DNA of 64,000 nt from Pomphorhynchus laevis (lineage: Eukaryota; Acanthocephala; Palaeacanthocephala; Echinorhynchida; Pomphorhynchidae). Below the pieces are notes generated by a model. It searched no databases, had not been told where the DNA came from, and saw nothing but the letters and a program-made list of their open reading frames with translations. The stretch covers positions 141,347 to 205,346 of the forward strand of contig WNNJ02003297.1 in the NCBI GenBank assembly GCA_012934845.2, in the 5' to 3' direction. The position numbers were made by a program, and so were the translations under genes. This document shows, piece after piece, positions 11,714 through 23,700 of the stretch. Within the stretch, counting starts at the first letter, position 1. The number at the start of each line of letters is the position of its first letter.

Positions 11714-11771
11714 ACAGTACAACCTTTTGAGGACGAAGATATCGTATCAAGCGTAAATATTTCATACAACG
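11714..11771 (+). CDS. SLC12 exon 1 of those found (N-terminal tail)
   Basis: 58 bases between a TTTTAG acceptor and a GTAAGT donor. It starts in phase 0 and leaves one base, which completes a codon with the next exon. It codes an acidic piece (QPFEDEDIV, then VNISYN). No family signature by itself. Support comes from the clean splice sites and exact phase match. A 17.6 kb intron follows. Confidence 0.6.
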
Positions 11772-14700
11772 GTAAGTTTAAATATACCTCTTTAAAATTA
11801 CAAATTTTACAAAGTTTGTAATCGACTTAGTATTCGAATACAAACTAAAGTCATTTTGGAACGATTTCTATGAAAATACTATAAATATTTTATTTCCTGT
11901 TAAAAATCCATATTTTTAAATTATTAATTTTTTATGTATATATTATTGAATCGAAATTATTATATTTGAGATAAAATAATCACTTCACTGTTATGTCAAA
12001 TAAAAATGCATTTAAAAACATGCATTGGTAAGAATGCATAAATTGAACTCTGGTTTATTTACAATAAACTAGGCTATTTTAATAATATAAGATCGCAACA
12101 AATGATTAAAACATATATTTCAGGGTATATTGACCGTGTTTTTGAATTATGACATGTATACACACGTAAACTTGCATTCAAGAAATCAAACATTTTTTCA
12201 TCAGTATACGATAAATTATTTTTTGCTACACAGTAAAATTCATTGTTAAAATCATTATTTAAAAATGTAGTCATCATTTAAGCTGTCATAAAGATATAAG
12301 TTCCTAAATCAATTTATCTTAATGTGAATTATAATCTCAATAATTTTTTAGTGCTGATTGAACAAAGCTTGTAATTCGAGATTGTATATTGTGCCAATAT
12401 ATTTACATTATCCAAATATATTATCATATATTTTGCATCAATAAATATATAAAAGTACGTATAAATCATGCGGTTCACATTTGTCCACGGAATATAGAGG
12501 TGATCCACAAACACATATTACATTTCAGATATTCAAACAATCATTTATAATAATTAAGAATCATGGAATAAAAACTAAAACTATCATATAATAGTATATA
12601 AATATGCTGATTTTTTTAGTTTTTAAAAAACAAAATATGTTTTTTTTATAGTTTACAATACTGAATGTTCGTTAACAGCTGCTTTCAAAATTAGGTAAAT
12701 AAAATACAAAGCATTGAACAAATTGCAAAATTGGAGTGGTTTCTGCAAAAGAGTAAAATATACAATGCTAAACATGACTTTTGATTTATTACTTGCCGTG
12801 TATGTGAACTTATGTTAAATAAGAAACAATAGTATAAACTTTACATTGGTGTTAAAAGATATCATATTTAGTTTTGGTGACGACGTGAACGTCTAAGTCC
12901 ACATATTTGTCACACATTTGGCTATGGTAAATCTACTCGCATCTATTTGTTTGAAAAATATATGGTAGTGGGCCTATTTTAGTAATGATTTAATTGATTT
13001 TTGCGCCGTAATAATAAGATTAAAAACACAACAGAAATTTCCACATTTAATAGAATATTAGCAAAATTGTATGACATATTTAAATATAAGACAAAAATTT
13101 ACAAAGAATTAATTTACAGAGAATTAATTTCAAAGTTTATAAAGGATTATTTCGCAACATTAGTATAACCTTAAAAATACACATTATCAAGTGCTAACCA
13201 CTTTGTTGAAGGTAATAGTGAAGAGTGAACCCGCTTCATCATCGGATGCCCACACGTATTTCGACAACCCGACCTTGTGGCTTTCATGTGTGCAAAGCAA
13301 CAAGGTAGCGTTGTCGAACGACGTAGACGCACCCGATGATAAAGTGGATTCACTCTTCATTATTACCTTCAACAAAGTGGTAAGCACTGGCACTTGACGA
13401 CGTATTTTTTAAGGATACACGAATGTCGCGAAATAATCCCTTATAAACTTTGAAATAAATTCTCTGTAAATTAATTCTTTGTAAATTTTTGTCTTATATT
13501 TAAATATGTTATACAATTTTGTTAAAAGTAATAATGATATTGATATTTATATATTATTAATATATTATTATATAAAGTAATATATTATTATATTATTAAT
13601 ATATTATTATATTAAGTAATATGTTATTACTTGAAAGTGAAATTTTAATGTGCTCTAATTTCTTATGTTTTGATCTTTTTGTTATACTTTCAATTACCAT
13701 TGTATTGTTAAGTTCTTTTTTCAACTTTTAGGATTATATTGTTGGTACAATTTTATTGTCATTTTAATTCGTTTTATTTTCAACATGCTAAATTGCTACA
13801 CCTATATATAAACAACGACTAAAACCACTGTACCAGTTTGATGCTTTTAATTTAATTTCCCTGCCGATACAAGGAGTTTCTGGCAAAAATTCGAAATTGC
13901 AAATTTGTTATTTAATAAATCGTTAATTATTCATATTTTAATAACATCATCTAATAAAAGGGCAAATTCTGTTAAAATTACATTCGTGTGCCAATTAATC
14001 CTATGCTAAGACATAAATAATAAATTATCCACGCGAGAAAAGTTCTTTGTATAAAGTTTTACAACGTTTCGGTCATACTCAGTGATCCTTTTCAAGATAT
14101 TATTTGTTAATAAAAAACAAAAATTGCCTTATTTCCCATGAGTACGGAAGAATACGAAGAAACTTTCTTAGTTCATACTATCGATGGGAATTCTTTAATT
14201 ACTGTTCGATTTATTAACATGCACCCTTTTCTCCTTTGTCAGTGATGTGCATAGACTACGACTATATTTATTTGGTTCTTTTGCAAGTATTCTGACATCG
14301 TTGAACTCAATATTGTGTATTTTATTGAGTGAATTGTTCAAAATAGCAAATGACTATTACATCTTAGAATAAAGGAATATAGTTATTGCTTCAAGAAAAG
14401 CTGTTTTTAAATTCATTTTTGTTTATTGTTATCTTTGTATATACTGATCAATGTTAATTTAGATAAAAATTATCGTGATCGCTGTTTGTTCTAGCGTGTT
14501 GTTTAATTTTGCATTTATTTGATATTTCACCATTTCTATAATGCACAATGATTAATAACAACAAATTATAAGCACATTTTCTGTATATTAAAGGATTCAT
14601 TTACAAAGGATTAATTTCAAAGTTTATAAAAGATTATTTTTTAACCTTAAGAAGTACGTCCGTCAAGTGCTGCTGACCACTTGACGAATATAACCGAATA

Positions 14701-17700
14701 TTTATTGGCTTCCAATATGCAAGTCAACAAATTGGGGAAATATGGCATTTAGTTAAAATGTACAATTTGCAGCGATATAAATTTATGATCCAAAGATGAA
14801 TTCAATTTTTTGGTTGTTATGGGATATCTCCATCTTTTATATGTGTAATGCACAAAATATGTAGCTTTTCAATCTATAAATACGTACGATTTTAGTAAGC
14901 TTTATACAAATTTAGATTTAGTAGATATTGAAGAAGCGTTAGTAAAATTAATTAATCTTATATTCGGAAAATTAATCTTATATTTAATTAATCTTACATT
15001 CGGAAAATTAATCTTATATTTAATTAATCTTACATTCGGAAAATTAATCTTATATTTAATTAATTTTACATTCGGAAAATTAATCTTATATTAGGATGAT
15101 AATAAATATATACATATATATTATAATAACTATAACGCCTATCTAACAAAAATTGAACCATCAAGTAAATATAAAATAAATGGATAAAATTGAATTAATA
15201 GAATCTTTAAATATTCTGATAAATCAAAATTATTTAAAAGTAGGGACATCTATATTTAGACAAATAAAAGGTGTTCCAATGGGAGGTAATAGTAGCCCAA
15301 TTATAGCTGACTTGTTTTTAAGCTTTATAGAATATGAATTTGTTCATAACTGTGTAAAAACTAAATCTAAACTATATAAATATATGAAATATATGTTTCG
15401 ATATATTGATGATATATGTGTATTTAACTCAAACAATTTTTATTCAATAAGCGAACAAATGTATCCGAGTAGCATTATACTTAATAAAACCAATATTGAT
15501 GATAAAAAAGGCATATATAGATATGAACATTAAATTAACATTAACTAAAACTACTATTAATTTATATCGTAAAGATGACATATTTAAATTTACAATAAAC
15601 ATATTTTTGCATGAGCATTCATGCATACCATATAATATAAAATATAATACATTAAATATTGAAATTTTAAGAATTGCAACAATATGTAATGATATTGGCT
15701 TTCTTCAAAATCATTTAAATAATTTAATAGATACATATTTTAAACTAGGTTACTATAAAAATAACATCAAACAGAAAATAGTAAAATATATAAATCAACA
15801 CAATAATATGAAGAATAAATTTAAACTCTTAAGTGGCAAATTTTTATGGATGGATAATAAATAATATACTTTGTATTAGAATAAGATACTATATAATCAA
15901 ATTTAATCAGAGAAAATACGTCCTTATCACGTATTTGGCCCCGTTGCTATGTAGGGTAGAGGATTTAGGGTCCGAAACCTGATAGCATAGCAGTTCCTCC
16001 TGATGACCTCTAATCCTTATTCTGATACATCGCATGTTATTCATTAGTCAACTTATGAAAATTGATTTTTAGGTTAAATTTCAATATTAAATTTTAACTT
16101 GATATAAGTTATATGAAATGTTATACAAAATTATTTAATTATTTATGATTTATTATTTAATTATTAATTATTTTATTATTTTATTTTTATTTATAATTAT
16201 GTTTAATTTATAAATAATATAGTATACGGAGAATCAGTTACCTGATCTGATTTATTAAATGATCTATAAGCCACATGCATTTTCCTCATGATAACAGTAA
16301 GCCATCTAACATTTAATTAAGGATATTTTCAATTTTTAGTTCTTAAAATTTATTTGTTCCGCTAAATTAATTGACATATAATTAGCACTCAAGTTCACGT
16401 GTGACGATAATCAAGTTACAAATTAGTTTCAATATAAATTTTTTTGATTTGTACTGTATTATAAATTCTCAATTTTTAAGTATAACATTTTAAAGCAATT
16501 ATATATAGTAAATAAGAGATGCAGCAACAAAAAGTTCCTACTGAAGTAATGAAGGTAACAGTTTACAGCTGTTTGTGTTAAATCATTTTAGGCACATATT
16601 GAACAGCATCAAGAAATTTTAAAACTACATTGTAGAGTGAGATAGCAGTTGCAATGTCAAGTGGTTTATCTTTAAATTAATATTTTGTAAACAAGCATAT
16701 TACATCTTTCAATTAGCCCTTTTTTCATATTGTCTTAACATGATGCTGTTCTTAAAAATGTATAAAAAGATTAAAATAGTTTGAGTGGATAAAGTAGAAT
16801 ATATAATTTTTTACAAATAACGCTAAATAAAGTTGAATATGCAATCCTTTTTTAATTAATTTGTTTTTAACTCCTTTATTGATAACTCTCTTATTGAATA
16901 TTTCAACATTCTATCTGCACAATTTAGCTTTTTACGGTTTCATCAAGCCTTACAAGTCCATGATAATAACTTGGCTTAATATTTTTCTTTTCGTCGATCT
17001 ATATCTTAAAAAAATTCATTGCAAATTATATTGAGAGGATAAACTGATGTTCTAAAGAGTGTCCTTCACCGCAGTGTTAGTTTTTATAACGTTTCGAGCA
17101 CATTAAGCCCGTTGAGGGTATCAGTCATATTGTTTCGTTTCATGAAGACAATAAGAATAAAAACTTTATCCGCTTTTACTTATTCGCAGCCAGCTCAACA
17201 TAAATATCTCTCAAACTTATTTATAATCGGTTCTTCAAACCTTTATGGCTTTATCAAACAACAAAACAAAATTGAACACTTGGAATGATTTTGAACTGCA
17301 AATATTATAACGTGTTTGTAGAGCTGTAAATTATTGCTTTAGAGATTCCTTAAAATGCATCAAATAGTCGTCGAAATATTGGAAAGCATTTTAATTTCCG
17401 CGTTTTGGACTTTGTCTATAATTATCCAAGTAAACAATTATCCGGCCTGACTTTTTGTTTTTAGGACATGTAAATCAAAATCACAATGAATAAATACGAA
17501 ATAAAAACATTTATATTGAATTTTTACCAACGTTATCAATCTATAATATGCCGATTTATGACTGATTGCAAGTTTTCGGATATTACGTTCAACGTTTTCA
17601 GAATTACAAATAAATTACATAGTTGTACTATATTAATTCGATTGCCAGTGTAAGTAAAGATTTGGTTTTACTGTGCTATTTTTTGCTGACCATGCATTTT

Positions 17701-20700
17701 GACAAAAAATGATTTAGCTCTTTACAAAATAGATGACATTTTACCCTTAATTTGCACATACCTTGCAAATAAAGGTGCATTTATGCTCATGCACCCACCC
17801 ATCGCATACACGATATCGCAATTTCTGCTTCCAACTGTCTTTCTTCTATCTACAAACGTCTCTCCCATATTCGTCTAGTTTTAAACCCAAACAAGTCCAA
17901 AATAATGTGGATCATCTCCCGTCAACCTAACATATCTACTCCACCTGTATCGTTAGCCTCATCAATCATTCCCATACTCCACAATCTCACTTTCTTAGGA
18001 TTCCATTTCGATAATAATCTTTCCTTTAAACCCTTTGTTGGAAACAATGTTCGCTCGTCTATCTTAATTCTCCGTGACATCCGCCGTATCCTCCTCCTTG
18101 TCGACTTCCGTTCCTGCTTGAATCTTCTTTCATCGCTTCTTTTCCTTAAACTCGATTACCGTCTCAGCCGTTTCGCCAATTCTCTAAGATTCATCATCCT
18201 ACCCCTACAACGCATCATCAATTCCGTCGGTCGAGTGCTCCTACGTTTCCGTCGCTTTGACCACACATCCACATATCTTGCCCAATTCTCCTGGCCTACC
18301 ATCTACATCCGCATACACCCTTCTTTTTGTAACTTTTCGTCTCATCAACTTACCTTTCTTAGACAACACTCGTCCCACCTCTCTCTATTACTGCGTTCCC
18401 GTAATTCCCTCTTACTCCACGTTCCCAATTACTCTAAAACCTACGGTCCCCGATCCTTCCTCGTCGCCGCCCCACTCGCCTGGTATCAACTCCCACTCGA
18501 CGTCTGGCACGCTCCCTTCTTTATCGCATTCTAACGCCGCCTCCGTACCCACCTTCTCGAAATGATTTAGATTTTTTTGTTGTGGTGGCGGTCATTGAAG
18601 CGTGCGTCGGCACGCATTTGCCACGTAAAAATAAATTTTTTACCTTGATTTTACAAAATCAAACATGCTTTCTAGTTATTTAAATTAAGTGACGTCAAAT
18701 CAAAGGTTTTTTGCTGGTTTTCATTGGATACCCAAAGAGATTTGAGACATGTAGGAGTTCCACATAATTTGATTCGGATTTCTAATGCATCTTTACGATT
18801 TCTTTAAGTGAGCAGGGTAGATTTATTTCAAATTATCATTCTTAAATTGTTTAAAAACATGTTCCTCAGTGGAATCATAGAAGATATCGTCCCAAATTGT
18901 GTCGAAATATTATAATTTTATGTTAAAAACTATTGATTATATTCTTAGCATTATAAACTTGCACTGGTAAATTCGTAAGATTAAATTTATCGAAGATATA
19001 AGCTAGATAAGTCATATCTCTATTGATTTTATGGAATTCTTTGAACTATTGCCTTCGTGTCTTATTCTCGAAAATTCAGTAATAGTGTGAAAGTAAAACC
19101 TCTTTAGCATCTTTTAATGAAAACGATTGAACTTCAGTACATATAAATCTATATTTTTTAAATCTTCACTATTCTCATTAAACAATTAATAAAATAACTG
19201 TGAATTTAAGAAATCCAATATCTGATCTTATGAATATTAGATATAATTATTAATATATAAAATGTGATACGTTCACTTAATATTTTATATGCAGTTGTCT
19301 CCGGATAACATGATGTACTTCAAATAAGTCGGGTACTGCACAACGGTTTAGTAAAACTTAATATACAAGTTTTTGATATATTTTAAGGAAATACCCATTG
19401 AGTTTTTTAATGATTCAAATTAAAACGATTTGCCGTAATCGATATCGTTTAAAATACCAAATTTACATTACATTTAATACTTAATTAAATACTTAATTTG
19501 GATTCGTAACACTTTATATTGTCTCAAACAACTATCCAGGTGATATTATTGCTTGCGTTTAAAATAATTGCGTGTGATACGTTTTCTAATCCATGAGCCA
19601 ATCCATATTAAATGTATAATTAACGAAAAATGACATTAATACCTTTATTTTAAATGATTTCTTCGAATTTTCATAAGCAACCGCTCTTTAGACAAAAGTT
19701 GACAGTTTCCTGGTTGGAAATATCGAAACAAAAATATTGAAAATATGGAACAAAAATTTTCTCGATTGTTAATGTGTTCAACGTTTTCCTCGTGATTTTA
19801 GCAGTTGCCAAAAATTCAAATAAATAATTCAGAATAATTTTTGAATTTTAAAGCAGGATCAATAAAATACTAGTTTTTATTTTATATTTATGTAGCTGCT
19901 GCCAGCATCATCAGCAACAAAATGTACAATTTGTTCATCTAACAGGAAAGAATTGTAGGTTTTGTTTTTGATGATGCTAGCTAGCAAACGGAAGATAAAA
20001 AAATTGAACGTTGTTTTGCTTCTTACTATGATATCAGTTATATATCAAAATAATCTGATAATTTGATCCTGCTCCAATATTCTAAATTCAATATTTAGAA
20101 TATTGAATTTATATGAAAATATTCTAAATATTGTAAATTATAATGTTCTAAATATTCTAATTCAAAAAATGAATTAACATCAATTATTCTTAAATAAAAG
20201 TGTTGATGTTTCTATTTCACTAGCATTATATACGTATACTATAAATTAATACATATTTGTTATCATTTAAATACTACAAGATTCACGATTAAAAATGTTT
20301 CAGTTTATTATATCACAAACCCTAGAATACATTATTATGACAAACAGCAGCAAATAAGCTACAATATAGTATAAATACTATACTTGCTAGATTTATGAAT
20401 GTTGATGTGAATATAAGTAATACTGTTTAATTGTACAAAGAGTAGAAATCGATCAAACAAAACAAAACTATTGATAATCAAATATTATGACAATTGTTTT
20501 TGTTTGATCGATTTCTACTCTTTGTCTGGTTGAACAATATACAGCTTCTCTATCACGACTCGAAAAGTAAAGTACGAAGTTTGGCCAGAGTGTCCAAGCC
20601 GGTTCGAGTATCCATGGGAGTTTATCAATGGAGTGCCCTTTCTCTAATTCTGCTCATTCTCGCTATGGATTCAATAACTAGTTAGATACAGCGTCAGACA

Positions 20701-23700
20701 CCACACATCATACTTTACGCGGATGATTTTCTCTTGGCATTAAACGACAAAACGGATCTCTCGAATCAAGTCCAGTTATGGAGTGACCGTTTAGCGCAGC
20801 ATGGTCTGCGATTGAACACCAGAAAGGCTGAGTATCTGACGACTGATCCGAATGAACCTGCACAATAATTATAGGTCGAACAAGCCTGATTCGGACAAAA
20901 TACTTTAAATATCTCCGATCGATACTCTAGGCTGATGGTTCACTTACAGTAGAAGTTAATGCGAGAATCAATGCAGAAGTGACCAAGTGGCATGCGACGA
21001 CTGGTGTTCTGTGCGATTCAGGTATGAAGGATAGTATCAAATCCAAAAAATATTAAGAAGTGATCCGTCCTGTAGCCATTTATAGTGCCGATTGCACTAT
21101 AGGCCCTTTATGGTGCCGAGTGCTGTCCAATTACGAAGAGCTCCGAAAATCTCATCGCTGTCATGGAAACTAAGATGCTGAGATGGACAGGTGGAGTAAC
21201 TCAGATCGACCATTGCGAAACGACAAGACCCAACAGCAGTACGGTATTGCGCCAATCAAAGAAAAATGCGAGAAGCCTGTCTTTGATGGTTCGACCACAC
21301 TCTGCTTACAACTGAAAAATCAATGGCGAAAGCAGGTATGATTATCCAAGTATATGGTAAACGTCAGAAAGAACAACCAAAGCAGCGATTGATCGACACA
21401 CTACGCAAAGATTTACAAGCTGCTCGATTGCACCCGAATCTGGCCCACAACCGTGCGAAATGGAGTACGCGTACATTGAAAACTGACTCCGATTTCATAC
21501 GGAATTAATGACAAAAGAAGATATATAAACTACTAAAAAAGAGTTTTATTAAAGAGAAAGGAAATAAAATATACAGTTATCAAGCACGATTCGTACTATA
21601 ATACAAGCTAAATTGCTGTTAAAATTAACGATTTCTTAATTTAAAAATTGGATATAAAAATACTTAAAAAAATATATAAACTTGTGTGACTGAAAATTGA
21701 TTGAATAAAATAAAAATTGATTTCAAATATCGTCTTATCATCCACTGTTTAATTTTCTAGCGTGTAATAATATTGTTTTGGTATTATCGTTTAATTGACA
21801 TTGTTATAATAAAATTAAAAAAATCAATAAAATTTATCCCTATTAAATAGCTTCCAACTAGCACATGATCGATATAAATTCCTTGAAACGACATTGAATT
21901 TTATTACAGGGCTAAAACATTGATCGTGTGTTTTACAAAGTTATTGTTGTAGAATATTCATTTGCTTGATTGATATAATTTGATTATAAATTGATTGTTC
22001 ACGCATTAGGATTGCTTGTAAATAGAGAGAGAGTGGAAAATATCATTTTATTAAAATTTTGAATAAATGAAGCGTGGATCAAGTGGCGTGCAACGACGGT
22101 GTTCTTACGATCAACGTATGACTGATAGTATCAAATCCAAAATATATTATAAAGTGATCCGCCCTATGAATCACTTTGTATTAAAACAACACAAATTCTG
22201 TATTTGTATTAATCTGTGCTAGTCGATTAAGTATTAAACCAGTACCTATTCCCAATTAGCATCTTAATGGAACAGCCCAGGCAACGTATGTTCGACATTC
22301 GTCGATCAACAGCTAAATAATTAGCAGGCTTGCATCAGCCGTGGGGATAGTAATTTTATAGACTATCTCAGATCCCTCCAATGATCCAACGGTGAATTAG
22401 ACAATGGACGAAAAGACGAAAGAGAGTCATGAAGGCCTGTTTCCTTACAGTAGCGATGTTGGATCATCAAATAATATTGTAAACGGGAGATAGCCGAACA
22501 AGCAAAATCACTCCGATGACTCCAACTGCAAATTGAATAATATGTGAAAAGGCGAAAGAGTATCACAGACCTGTTTCCTTACAGTAGCGATGTTGGATCA
22601 TCAAAGGATATCGGAAACGGGAGATAGCCGAACAAACAAACCAATACAATGAAAATGACTAACAAAAAATGCAAAATATAAATTAAGTGCGACGAACAAT
22701 GGTCAACTCACCACTGAATGGAGGAATTTTCATTGTCGGATACCATGTGACCAGGCAGTTGTACGGGGCCAGCAAAAGAGGCATCAACATCCTAAGCGGA
22801 TTAGCCTTCATGCAGATACGTGGAATGTCATCTCGCTGGTGAGAAAGTAACCAGAATTAGTTGGAGAGATGGTTCGCTTCGGTCTAGAAATAGTCGAAGT
22901 GACTTCTCTTTACTATTCTAGAACTGGAACTAAACGTTTGGATCAAGGTTGGACCTTGAACTATTCGGGAGTTACCAACGGAAAGCGACGACATGCGGGT
23001 GTAGGGATACTTACAAGTCCCCGGTTGTCGTTCGTGGTGGAAAAATTTAGCGCAGTGAACAAAAGGCTTGCGTCTCTGAAACTTTTAGTCAAAGATGGAA
23101 AGAGGAGAACTTTTGTGTGCGCGTATGCTTCCAACATTATCTCGGAATACGCAGCTTTCTTGGAAGATCTTTACGCTCTGCTTAATAGTACTCCTGTTAG
23201 AGATTCCCTCGTTCTATTGGATGACGTCAATGCTCATGTTGATAGCGACAATATCACTTTGAAGGGAGTGTTGGGGACAAACGGACTTTCTGATCTGAAT
23301 GCGAGTGGTGGTGAATTTTTGCCCTTTTGTTATTGTAACAATTTCTACATAACCAACACCATGTTTGAACATAAGGAGATCCATAGATGCACATGGCATC
23401 ATGATTCTCTCAGTCAAAGATCAACGATCGATTTTGTAATCGTTTCATCTGATCTGAGACGTTATGTTCTAGACACTCGTGTGAAGAGAGGGGCTGATCT
23501 GTCAACCGATAACTACCTTATAGTTAACCTTCGATGGCCGAATCGGATGCTAGACAAACCTGGTATACCTTAACGTAGTGTGAGGGCGTGCTGGAAGCGT
23601 CTAGCAGATGCTTCTGTCAAAGAACGTTTTCTGGCTACATCCGGGAGGATTTATTTCGGTTGCCAGAAAAGGTAACGAGCATTGATCAGGAATGGGAGAT

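Noticed and set aside
13187-13397. Overlapping frames on both strands giving similar peptides
   Set aside because: They are a by-product of the near-perfect palindrome, not a gene pair.
15910-16030. CTGATGA and CGAAAC in the PLE terminal motif looked like a hammerhead ribozyme
   Set aside because: The GAAA box comes before the CTGATGA box with only about 22 bases between, too short for stems III and I, and no stem II can be formed in either linear or permuted order. The solitary copies do not keep GAAA.
18257-18565. Second frame within the CR1-like copy
   Set aside because: It is a shadow frame; the family motifs lie in the frame that ends at 18570.
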